The translations under genes and the position numbers were made by a program. From assembly GCF_001439815.1 (NCBI RefSeq), contig NZ_JYLM01000013.1, positions 1 to 64,000 of the forward strand: 64,000 nt of DNA, read 5' to 3'. Below are positions 1-7,536 of this stretch, one piece after another (within the stretch, counting starts at the first letter, position 1; each line of letters starts with the position of its first letter). Source of the DNA: Pseudomonas orientalis. Its GTDB lineage: Bacteria; Pseudomonadota; Gammaproteobacteria; Pseudomonadales; Pseudomonadaceae. The notes below the pieces were generated by a model. That model searched no databases. It was not told the origin of the DNA and saw only the letters and a list, made by a program, of their open reading frames with translations.

Positions 1-642
1 GGGCATTCTCCCCCGCTATACGCCTTGCTTCCCGAACGCAACCAGCTGCGGACGGACGAAAATGGTGGAAGAGAGTGAGACTCGAACTCACGACTACCAA
101 CTTAAATAGTTGGCGCCCAAGCCACCGGGCATTCTCCCCCGCTATACGCCTTGCTTCCCGAACGCAACCAGCTGCGGCCGGACGAAAATGGTGGAAGAGA
201 GTGAGACTCGAACTCACGACTACCAACTTAAATAGTTGGCGCCCAAGCCACCGGGCATTCTCCCCCGCTATACGCCTTGCTTCCCGAACGCAACCAGCTG
301 CGGCCGGACGAAAATGGTGGAAGAGAGTGAGACTCGAACTCACGACTACCAACTTAAATAGTTGGCGCCCAAGCCACCGGGCATTCTCCCCCGCTATACG
401 CCTTGCTTCCCGAACGCAACCAGCTGCGGCCGGACGAAAATGGTGGAAGAGAGTGAGACTCGAACTCACGACTACCAACTTAAATAGTTGGCGCCCAAGC
501 CACCGTGCATTCTCCCTCGCTATACGCCTTGCTTCCCGAACGCAACCAGCTGCGGCCGGGCGAAAATGGTGGAAGCGAGCGAGACTTGAGCTCACGGATA
601 CCAACTTGAGCAGTTGGCGCCGAAGCCTTCTGACACCCTACC
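1..642 (-). repeat. Tandem array of tRNA-like units, 126-bp period
   Basis: Four almost identical 126-bp units and a diverged fifth are visible, and the window opens inside another copy, so the array continues to the left. On the minus strand each unit holds a 76-nt tRNA-like stretch ending in CCA, at 138-63, 264-189, 390-315, 516-441 and (diverged) 642-567. A 5-bp T-stem (GTGAG/CTCAC) with loop TTCGAGT, a 5-bp anticodon stem (CCAAC/GTTGG) and a D-like arm (GCCC/GGGC) can be folded. The anticodon loop TATTTAA lacks the usual U33, the acceptor stem has mismatches near its base, and the 3' side is one base too long, so a working tRNA is doubtful. Because 126 is divisible by three, an open frame runs through the array; it is an artefact. 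Confidence 0.8.
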
Positions 643-673
643 CCAGCACCATTATTAGATTGAGGTTATCGCC

Positions 674-2047
674 TTATTTAGCAATAATAATATTGTGATT
701 TCGCCTAAATATGTTGTTTGCATCATAACGCATTTTAATGCTAATCAAGCGCTCGTTATCGCTGCCGCTAAATGTCGTACGTGACGAGCTATCAGCCAAA
801 GAGTAGTTTGAATATGAGGAAACTTCTTCACTTCCCGCAAGTTCTAGCGCAGCAGATTTGACCCAATGAACGAAAGTGATATCGTCCTCTGCTTCAGCCC
901 AGCGAGCAGAAAACAAGATACCATAACCTCTCGATTTAAGAGGAAATGCGGAATCACTAGTTTCTGCTAGACGTCGCGACTTATTCAGATGTTCGACGGT
1001 AATGCTACATCGTTCACCAGGCATACACGAGGCTGCCGTTAACAATGTATCCATTGTACGACTATTAAATTCATCCAAGCAAACCGACTTCCAGTACCCC
1101 CTCATCGGTGGTTGGAATCTCTCATCGAACCAACCCTGCCATTCTCGGAAGTCGTCAGTTATAAACTTATGACTACCTGCAAGATTCAATGCGGTTTCTA
1201 ACGCCTTGATAGCATCCATGCTCTGGTAATTGCTGAGGCAGAAGTCAATGGATAAAAGGTATTGATTACTCTCCGCGCTTTGGGTGAAGACAGGAGCTAG
1301 TACCAAATTCGCAGGGCAAACCTGCTCCATATAAGCGGCCAATTGCGGGAGCACTCGGGAGACATCATGTGACGCGACTGTTATCGAACCGCAGTAGACT
1401 TTAGGCAGCTTTGATAGGCGATACCGAAACTCAAGCACAACTCCAAAATTACCGCCACCTCCCCGAAGCCCCCAAAGCAGATCATGATGCAGGGGGTCTT
1501 CGGCCCTAACAACCTCGCCACTTGCAAGCATCACATCGGCGCCTACCAAGTTGTCACAGGTAAAGCCCAAGGTTCCGACGAACCAACCGATACCACCACC
1601 GAGAGTCAGCCCGGCAATCCCGGTATCACTGACAGTCCCGGTCGGCACAACATATCCTTGAGGACACAATTCCGTGTCTACGTCCCTCAAGCGGGCGCCA
1701 GGCTGAACCCTAGCGATGCCCAGAAGCATGTCTAGTTGCACGCCATTGAATGGAGAGAAGTCGAGCAATACACCGCCTTCTGTCGAGCCGAAGCCAGCGA
1801 TATGATGCCCTCCACCACGGATGGCGAGCTCAAGCTGGTTATCAGCAACCACCTTGAGCACTGCTCGGATAACCGCTTGATTAAGGCTGCGCACGATGAC
1901 CAAGGGGTGCAGATCGTGAATCCTGTTATAGACTTGGCGCCCTTCGTCGTAACCTGGCTCTCCAGGAAAGAGTAGTTCAACTGACTCTTGTCCATGCCGT
2001 GTCCGCAGCAAAAGTAGTTGCGTCATCGCGTCGTTCATACGACTCAA
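674..2047 (-). CDS. FAD-linked oxidase, berberine-bridge-enzyme-like
   Basis: About 457 residues. The N-terminal FAD-binding (PCMH/VAO) domain has the RGGGHHIAG motif (residues 77-85), whose His normally binds the flavin covalently, and a glycine-rich GGGIGW stretch. The second, cysteine attachment point of bicovalent enzymes appears to be missing (GTVSDTG in its place). The C-terminus ends in the usual BBE signature (ERLISIKMRYD...NIFRRNHNI), so the protein is complete. Such enzymes oxidise sugars, alkaloids or other secondary metabolites; the substrate here is unknown. The TTG start at 2047 overlaps the TGA of the upstream dehydrogenase gene, which suggests coupled translation; an ATG at 2038 is the alternative. 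Confidence 0.8.
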   Translation of the reverse strand: MSRMNDAMTQLLLLRTRHGQESVELLFPGEPGYDEGRQVYNRIHDLHPLVIVRSLNQAVIRAVLKVVADNQLELAIRGGGHHIAGFGSTEGGVLLDFSPFNGVQLDMLLGIARVQPGARLRDVDTELCPQGYVVPTGTVSDTGIAGLTLGGGIGWFVGTLGFTCDNLVGADVMLASGEVVRAEDPLHHDLLWGLRGGGGNFGVVLEFRYRLSKLPKVYCGSITVASHDVSRVLPQLAAYMEQVCPANLVLAPVFTQSAESNQYLLSIDFCLSNYQSMDAIKALETALNLAGSHKFITDDFREWQGWFDERFQPPMRGYWKSVCLDEFNSRTMDTLLTAASCMPGERCSITVEHLNKSRRLAETSDSAFPLKSRGYGILFSARWAEAEDDITFVHWVKSAALELAGSEEVSSYSNYSLADSSSRTTFSGSDNERLISIKMRYDANNIFRRNHNIIIAK

Positions 2048-3141
2048 CCTTCCAGCACTGCAGCACGGGACGAGTCAGCGCCAGCACGTTTGCTATGCTT
2101 AGCCGTATCCAAGTTCCGGTTGTAAAGATGTATGTCAGTCCCATGCTCGACGTAGTGTAGAACCGAGCCAATTGCAACACTCGCCATCTCATCCCACACC
2201 GCAGAGGTCATGGCTCCTACGTAGGGTGTGCAGATGAAACGATCATCAGGCAGCTCGAGCATAGCGATCGGCATGTTGATCGCCTCGCCATTCTTGATAA
2301 GAGGTGGTGCATCCCAGTTCTTGTCGTCAAACGCAGCCCCCGCAATTTTCTGCTCAAGTAGGGCCTTGTAGACAGCCCGGCCATCCACCAACGCGGACTC
2401 CGACGTATTGATCAGGATGGCCGAGGGTTTCATCAAATTAAGCTCTTGTTCGCCGATGAAGCCAAGTGTTGAATCGTTATACGGACAGGCCAGAATCACA
2501 ACGTCACTACTTTCTAGCAATGACTCCATCGATAATCGCTGAGCCTGAGTATCGCGCTCTATGTCGGGTTTTTGCGAGTTGGCCGTGTAAACGATCTTGG
2601 ACTTGAACGCATCGTGCATCATCCGGGCGACCCTGGAGCCGACCTTGCCCATACCAACAATGCCAATCACCGCATCCTTCAGTAGCGGAGTGTCCGTTTC
2701 ATGCAGGCGACCACTTTTTTGTTCTGTATGGAAGTAAATCAACTTCCGGCGCAAAGCAATTACCAATCCCACTAGAAACTCGCCCATAGCTTCGTACATC
2801 ACTTTCAAGCCTGGTGTATTGGTAACAGCGATCCCCAAACGATCAGCCGCATCAATGTCGACCAGATGCTCGGCTCCAGATGCCAGGCACGCCACTAGCT
2901 TAAGTTTCTGAGCGTGCTGCAGGATCCCGTCAGTCAGCACCTCTTCACCGGCATGAATGTAGATATGAGCATCAGTGATTGCGGAAATAACTCGCGCCTC
3001 ATCAGGAAATGACTCCGGAATTAAGTTCACTTCATAACGCGCAGGACTTAACTTAGAAATGTAGGTCTGGGCCAAGCGATCAGCCCCAGAAATAACTACT
3101 TTAATTCGCTCTGACACAGCAGCACCCCAAAATATAATCAT
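2044..3141 (-). CDS. D-2-hydroxyacid dehydrogenase homologue lacking catalytic residues
   Basis: About 365 residues with the two-domain fold of NAD-dependent D-2-hydroxyacid dehydrogenases. The nucleotide-binding motif GMGKVG is present (residues 163-168). The three family catalytic residues seem to be changed: the Arg of the NTARG motif is Glu248 (NTSES), the Glu of the DVFxxEP motif is Asp277, and the His of TPHxG is Tyr307 (TPYVG). It may still bind NAD(H), but ordinary hydride transfer chemistry is doubtful. It forms an overlapping operon with the FAD oxidase gene. A GTG at 3117 with GGGGTG upstream is a possible better start than the ATG at 3141. Confidence 0.75.
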   Translation of the reverse strand: MIIFWGAAVSERIKVVISGADRLAQTYISKLSPARYEVNLIPESFPDEARVISAITDAHIYIHAGEEVLTDGILQHAQKLKLVACLASGAEHLVDIDAADRLGIAVTNTPGLKVMYEAMGEFLVGLVIALRRKLIYFHTEQKSGRLHETDTPLLKDAVIGIVGMGKVGSRVARMMHDAFKSKIVYTANSQKPDIERDTQAQRLSMESLLESSDVVILACPYNDSTLGFIGEQELNLMKPSAILINTSESALVDGRAVYKALLEQKIAGAAFDDKNWDAPPLIKNGEAINMPIAMLELPDDRFICTPYVGAMTSAVWDEMASVAIGSVLHYVEHGTDIHLYNRNLDTAKHSKRAGADSSRAAVLEG

Positions 3142-3549
3142 GGAATATTAAGTTTCAAACGCCTAAATATGGCGCACTGAAAGAGTCGTGACTATCGAGA
3201 AACAGTAGGGTATGCCTGGCCCCATACGAGCGACGCCACAAAATATCTATAAAGATATACCGTGCTAGCGCTTAGAAAATTGGGCAAGAGGCATTAAATG
3301 CATGCTACAGATTTGATCTGCAACTACATCCAGAGGAATAATAAAGGGCGGGAGCAATGGGGGTCTTGAACACAGTACATATCCTTATGAGCTAGGCGCA
3401 TGCTACGCCGTGAAATATCAACGTAATCCTTTTTCGTTGGTGCACTTCTCAATCCGTCTGAAAACCGCACCGGCACATAAAACGCCAATCCAGCTTTCAT
3501 GTCAAGTTTTTTTTAAGCATTAGCAATTTGATACGGCCGTAAGCCCAGT

Positions 3550-3872
3550 TTGTAAAATTATGTAACCAGTACTAGCTATCGTAGACCATGCTACTTGTGT
3601 GGCTCGGTGTTTTACTCACGACGTGGTTATCAAACATTTGGATTGTGTATGGCGGTGTGCGAGTCCAGTATCGTTAGCTTTTTTTCATTCGTCTTTGTCT
3701 AGGAGGACACTTCAGTCAACATCAATTTAATCAACTTACGAATTAATGCGTGTGACCATGATAATAAAAAACTCTGCAAGCACCCGCGCATCTAGCAACG
3801 CATGGTATGCCAGATCAAGCAGTTCTACTCTTTCAAGAGCTTTCGCATCCACATGATTGTAAAATTATGTAA
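3550..3872. repeat. 16-bp direct repeat pair flanking a decayed region
   Basis: The sequence TTGTAAAATTATGTAA occurs exactly at 3550-3565 and again at 3857-3872, 307 bp apart and in the same orientation. The second copy lies right at the point where homology to an exonuclease gene starts. The region from 3142 to 4000 otherwise has no intact gene. The pair could be a footprint of a mobile element or binding sites; nothing visible decides between these. Confidence 0.6.
3736..3856 (-). pseudogene. C-terminal fragment of a DnaQ-like 3'-5' exonuclease
   Basis: Reading the minus strand from 3856 gives about 40 codons to a TAA at 3738-3736. They include AYHALLDARVLAEFF, which resembles the third exonuclease motif (H-x-A-L-x-D-A) of the DnaQ/RNase T family. 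No upstream part is present, and the fragment starts at the right-hand copy of the 16-bp repeat. It is a remnant, not a working gene. Confidence 0.5.
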
Positions 3873-3924
3873 GGTCGGTTGACTCACAGCTTGGAATGGC
3901 ATAAGTGGTGGTCTGCACAAACGA

Positions 3925-3946
3925 GATTAGGAAAAACCTCCTAATC
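3925..3946. other. Stem-loop, 8-bp perfect stem
   Basis: GATTAGGA and TCCTAATC flank a 6-nt loop (AAAACC). It lies just beyond the small minus-strand open frame at 4003-4230 and could end transcription coming from the right, although there is no clear T-tract. Confidence 0.3.
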
Positions 3947-4002
3947 CAAGTCGTTGCATTTGAACATTTCTCGGGCTCTCTATCGAAGCCGCTCAGAAAT
4001 CT

Positions 4003-4230
4003 TCAAAAAGGGGCTCGGGCCGCGACATGCGACTGACCACATTGCAGACAATTGTGCTGCGGCTGGACGTGCTGGATGACGAAATCACTCCAGTCCTCAA
4101 CCGAATAGGCATCGGTCAGCACAACGTAAGACTCGTAGCCTGATTCCGTTACCAGCGCTAAGAGCGCCGTCGGCCTCAATTGAACCGTGAAATATTCGCT
4201 AGCATGCGTACGGGCGTCCTTCCCGAACAT
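4003..4230 (-). CDS. Small protein of unknown function
   Basis: A 75-residue open frame with a C-terminal CLQCGQSH stretch that could bind a metal. No ribosome binding site is evident before the ATG at 4230, and I do not recognise a family. It sits divergently next to the first transfer gene. It may be a decayed remnant of a backbone gene rather than an active one. Confidence 0.3.
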   Translation of the reverse strand: MFGKDARTHASEYFTVQLRPTALLALVTESGYESYVVLTDAYSVEDWSDFVIQHVQPQHNCLQCGQSHVAARAPF

Positions 4231-4319
4231 ATAAAATCAAACGGCCTGGAAAATTTATTTCCTACTGCACCTAACCGACCGATTTGAGACGGTGTCTTCG
4301 CTTTTGCGCGAGGACGCCC

Positions 4320-5036
4320 ATGAACCAACCACGCCCTACTCGAACCACAGCGATACTCAGTCTGTGCCTTGCATTATTGGCAGGCATTCTGGGTTATGAG
4401 CATCATCAACTCTCCCAACTCAGCAACAGCTTGGCTGCGACTGCAGACAAAGAGTCGCTCGATGCGTTGTTGACGCGGCTGGGAAAAGTCGATGAGCGAC
4501 TGGACACGGTAGCCGGCAACCACCTGGTGACCAATGAGGACTTCCGAGCCGGGCAGCAGGCTTTATCGAATCGAATTGATGCCGCACAAGCGTATGCAAA
4601 GCAAGCGGCGGAGTCTGCGCAAGAAATCTCTCAAAATGCTGCGTCTGCTGGTGAATTGGTAGTCCTCAAAGCCAGCGTCGAAACACTCGATAGCCGTCTT
4701 CAAGAACTCAGTCAGTCACGAATCAAACAAACCACTGCTGTTCCCCTCAAGCCCAAGCCTAAGCCCGTTGCCCGACAACCAAAGCGGCCAACACCGCCCG
4801 CTACCACCACTGTCACACCGCAAACACCCCCTTTTACCGTTGTCGGTATCGAGTATCGCGGCGGTGAACGCTTTTTGTCCGTAGCACCGCCTGGCAGCAC
4901 GCAGTTGAATCAAATTTACCTTATCCGACCTGGTGACGCTGTGGCGGGCACCGCCTGGCGACTCAACGCGCTGGACGGAAGATCCGCACGCTTTGACGTG
5001 GCCGGAACACCTCAAACCGTAACCGTCGCGCCATAG
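4320..5036 (+). CDS. ICE-associated membrane-anchored protein
   Basis: About 238 residues. A single hydrophobic segment near the N-terminus (ILSLCLALLAGILGY) is followed by a long, polar, probably coiled-coil region, then a Pro/Lys-rich linker (about 150-175). The C-terminal globular part resembles the PilP-like tail of pilus or secretion proteins. The start is set by GAGGA six bases before the ATG at 4320. It is the first gene of transfer module I, 10 bp before the TIGR03759 gene, so it is probably a periplasm-facing component of the mating apparatus. The exact role is unknown. Confidence 0.6.
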   Translation: MNQPRPTRTTAILSLCLALLAGILGYEHHQLSQLSNSLAATADKESLDALLTRLGKVDERLDTVAGNHLVTNEDFRAGQQALSNRIDAAQAYAKQAAESAQEISQNAASAGELVVLKASVETLDSRLQELSQSRIKQTTAVPLKPKPKPVARQPKRPTPPATTTVTPQTPPFTVVGIEYRGGERFLSVAPPGSTQLNQIYLIRPGDAVAGTAWRLNALDGRSARFDVAGTPQTVTVAP

Positions 5037-5046
5037 GACCTCCTTT

Positions 5047-5829
5047 ATGCACTCCCCTACCACTTCCTCGAAAACAATGAAGCCCAGGAACATTTTGGGT
5101 TTCATTGCAGGCTTGGCCACCTTCGCGTTTGCATACGGCTGTCATGCGGCTTCGGGGCAATCAACGTCGATCTCGAACACTCAGAACAGTGAAGTTCACA
5201 ACTCTTCTCAAGGAGCAAGTCAGACAGAACTCGCCCGCGAGTGGGGATTGACCCCCCAAGAATGGTCCCGTTTTCAAACTGTGATGGAGGGTCCTCGCGG
5301 AATCTATTCGCCAGGCCTGGATCCTCTGACAGCACTTGGCATCGAAGCGAAGTCGGAGGAGGAGCGCCGTCGCTATGCAGAGCTGCAGGTGCGAGCCGAG
5401 CGACAGCGTATCGATAAGGAATTGGCGTATCAAAGGGCCTATGACCAAGCCTTCGCACGTCTTTACCCCAATGAAAAAGTCATCCAACTATCGTCCAACC
5501 CTGCATCTGCTCCTGGCTCGGGAGCGTTAACTGCTGTGAAAGGCACTGGACGACTAGCCGTTTTTGTCCAAGACAGTTGCAACGCATGTATTGACCGCGT
5601 CAAAGACTTACAGAACCAGAAACGGTCCTTTGATCTGTATTTCGTTGGTAGTCAAGGTGATGACGAAATAATTCGCCGCTGGGCCATCTTGGCCGGAGTC
5701 GAACCGGCCAGCGTGCGAAACCGACAGATCACATTGAATCACGATGCCGGTCGATGGCTTGGCCTTGGACTCGGCGGTGAGCTGCCGGCCGTGGTACGCG
5801 AGGTGAATGGACAATGGCAGCGTCTGTAA
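5047..5829 (+). CDS. Integrating conjugative element protein, TIGR03759 family (PFL_4693-like)
   Basis: 260 residues. An N-terminal hydrophobic signal is followed by the family's LTPQEWSRFQ stretch and a charged, helical middle. The C-terminal thioredoxin-like part has a CNAC pair and the sequence RLAVFVQDSC. In this class of ICE the gene regularly precedes a transglycosylase gene and a TIGR03765 gene, as here. It is an exported component of the conjugation machinery of unknown biochemical role. The gene overlaps the next one by 16 bp. Confidence 0.85.
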   Translation: MHSPTTSSKTMKPRNILGFIAGLATFAFAYGCHAASGQSTSISNTQNSEVHNSSQGASQTELAREWGLTPQEWSRFQTVMEGPRGIYSPGLDPLTALGIEAKSEEERRRYAELQVRAERQRIDKELAYQRAYDQAFARLYPNEKVIQLSSNPASAPGSGALTAVKGTGRLAVFVQDSCNACIDRVKDLQNQKRSFDLYFVGSQGDDEIIRRWAILAGVEPASVRNRQITLNHDAGRWLGLGLGGELPAVVREVNGQWQRL

Positions 5830-6371
5830 TTCGCGCGGCTTTAACGGCGGGGCTACTGCTTACCGCGGCATTTGCTAACGGTGCCGAGGTTCCGCCGCCG
5901 GCCTATCAGTTGATTGCCCTGCCTGCCGGCGTTCCGTCCGAGGTGCTGTACTCCGTTGCGCTGCAAGAGAGCGGCACCCGACTTCGCGGCCAGATCGTCC
6001 CCTGGCCCTGGACGTTGAATGTCGCCGGCGCCGGATATCGCTTTGCGACACGCAGCGATGCTTGCAGAGCGTTGATGATCGCCCTTCAGACCGCAGGCCC
6101 AAATAGAGTCGACGTCGGGCTTGGACAAACCAACATCGGTGCCAACGGCCACCGTTATAGCTACCCCTGCGAAGGGCTGGATCCGTACAAAAACCTCTCG
6201 GTTACGGCCCAGATCCTGGCTGAGCAAAAAGCCAAAGGAGGCGACTGGATCACCGCTGCTGGTCGGTACCACCGCCCTGCCGGAGGCGAACCCGCTGCCC
6301 GATACCGACGAGCTTTTGCCAAACACCTCAGCCGGGTCACCGGTATCAACCTGATGGCGAATAATCCATGA
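5814..6371 (+). CDS. Lytic transglycosylase of the conjugation system
   Basis: 185 residues with an N-terminal signal peptide (AALTAGLLLTAAFANGA) and an SLT-type domain. The likely catalytic Glu lies in SVALQESG, followed by a family-typical GLGQTNIG motif and a YRRAFAKHL tail. It should cleave peptidoglycan locally so that the mating pore can pass the cell wall. It overlaps both neighbours by a few bases, in the usual order TIGR03759, transglycosylase, TIGR03765. Confidence 0.85.
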   Translation: MAASVIRAALTAGLLLTAAFANGAEVPPPAYQLIALPAGVPSEVLYSVALQESGTRLRGQIVPWPWTLNVAGAGYRFATRSDACRALMIALQTAGPNRVDVGLGQTNIGANGHRYSYPCEGLDPYKNLSVTAQILAEQKAKGGDWITAAGRYHRPAGGEPAARYRRAFAKHLSRVTGINLMANNP

Positions 6372-6871
6372 ATAGATTGCTGCATCTGCCTGTTTTGCTG
6401 TCTTTGGCCTCCCCCATGGCAGTGCATGCCACCTCGCTGATTGTTGTTGAAGACCGAGGGGGTGTTTCCGCTCTGCCCTACTACCAGGACTTGGCTCCAG
6501 AACCTACTGAGCAGTCAGCACAGTCAGAGAATATTGGTGTGCGTGGGCAAGGCTCGTTTCCAGTGCGCTCTGACCAACTGACACCCGGGCAGGTACAGGG
6601 CCGGGTAATCAATGCACCTGGCCTGCAACCATTGTTTCTTGTAGGCGACGATGAAAACTCCAGAAAGTGGTTATCACAGCGCCGCGATCAGTTACAGCAA
6701 CTGCAGGCAGTTGGCCTTGTGGTTAACGTGGCCAGCGCCGAGCGGTTTGCCGAAATCCAACGATGGGCAGGAAATCTACAGTTGGTCCCGGCACCATCAA
6801 ATGATCTGGCACAGCGCCTGGGAGTCCAGCATTACCCGCTGTTGATCACTGCCACAACTATCCAGCAGTAA
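6368..6871 (+). CDS. Integrating conjugative element protein, TIGR03765 family (PFL_4695-like)
   Basis: 167 residues with a signal peptide (LLSLASPMAVHA) and the family's SLIVVEDRGG opening, then a thioredoxin-like C-terminal half (PLFLVGDDENS, HYPLLITA). It is predicted to be periplasmic. The start ATG overlaps the stop of the transglycosylase gene (ATGA). The position before traD matches other ICEs of this class; the biochemical role is unknown. Confidence 0.85.
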   Translation: MNRLLHLPVLLSLASPMAVHATSLIVVEDRGGVSALPYYQDLAPEPTEQSAQSENIGVRGQGSFPVRSDQLTPGQVQGRVINAPGLQPLFLVGDDENSRKWLSQRRDQLQQLQAVGLVVNVASAERFAEIQRWAGNLQLVPAPSNDLAQRLGVQHYPLLITATTIQQ

Positions 6872-6878
6872 CCAGGGT

Positions 6879-7163
6879 ATGGCCTCTCTTACGCACATCA
6901 CCTTGGTCATCAAGCAACCAGATGACCCACGAGCAGGCCAACTGCTTTTTGAACAGGTCACCTATGTCGCCAAGCTCTATGGCGGCACCGTCATCGCCCG
7001 CGTACCTGGTGACGAGGTGGAGCTATGTCAGCGGCTAAAAGAACGCCTGCCCGAGGCAGTTGAGCAAGCGAGGCAAGAGTTGGCCAATTCATCATCACGC
7101 ATGAAAGGAGGATCCCGGCCCCATGAAGCTGACCAAGAAGCAACGCTGCGAGCTTCACGCTAA
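6879..7163 (+). CDS. Small ICE protein of unknown function
   Basis: 94 residues, soluble, with a conserved-looking core (LFEQVTYVAKLYGGTVIARV) and a charged C-terminal tail. No known domain is recognised. It follows the TIGR03765 gene by 7 bp, and its 3' end overlaps the HNH gene by 41 bp, so it belongs to the same transcript. It may be an accessory gene inserted into the transfer operon together with the HNH gene. Confidence 0.6.
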   Translation: MASLTHITLVIKQPDDPRAGQLLFEQVTYVAKLYGGTVIARVPGDEVELCQRLKERLPEAVEQARQELANSSSRMKGGSRPHEADQEATLRASR

Positions 7164-7533
7164 ATTCGCGGGCCATTGCGCATACTGCGGTGTGCTGTTG
7201 GGTGACCGGTGGCATGCGGACCACAAGGAAGCAGTATGGCGAGAACCAGAGAGGGTGGACGGCAGGTACTCCGGTGCCATCATTTTGGGGCGGCCAGAAA
7301 ACCACGCCATCAGCAACATGATGCCCGCGTGCGTGCCGTGTAATTTGAGCAAGGCAGCGATGCCACTAGAAGTCTGGCGAGAGCGCATTGCTGGACACGT
7401 CAACTCCCTCAACAGCTACCACCCCATATACCGCCTGGCCAAGTCCTATGGGCTGATCGCTGAGACAGGCAAGCCAGTCGTTTTCCATTTCGAAACAGTG
7501 GGGCCACTGTCCCCTTTCACTCATAGGAAGTGA
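7123..7533 (+). CDS. HNH endonuclease-like protein inside the transfer operon
   Basis: 136 residues. It has a zinc-binding CAYC pair (about residues 20-23), the WHADHKEAV core that carries the catalytic His, an NMMPAC segment and a second CVPCN pair, which together form a complete HNH/McrA-type nuclease site. A strong AAAGGAGG lies upstream of the ATG. It sits between the TIGR03765 and traD genes and ends 3 bp before traD. Its role could be nicking, defence or homing; nothing shows which. Confidence 0.8.
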   Translation: MKLTKKQRCELHAKFAGHCAYCGVLLGDRWHADHKEAVWREPERVDGRYSGAIILGRPENHAISNMMPACVPCNLSKAAMPLEVWRERIAGHVNSLNSYHPIYRLAKSYGLIAETGKPVVFHFETVGPLSPFTHRK

Positions 7534-7536
7534 TCC

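Noticed and set aside
1..642. CRISPR array
   Set aside because: Repeat and spacer are both conserved from unit to unit, the period is 126 bp, and no cas genes are near.
75..698. Open frame of 207 codons across the repeat array
   Set aside because: It consists of the same 42-codon block repeated because the 126-bp period is a multiple of three; it runs antisense to tRNA-like units and has no protein features.
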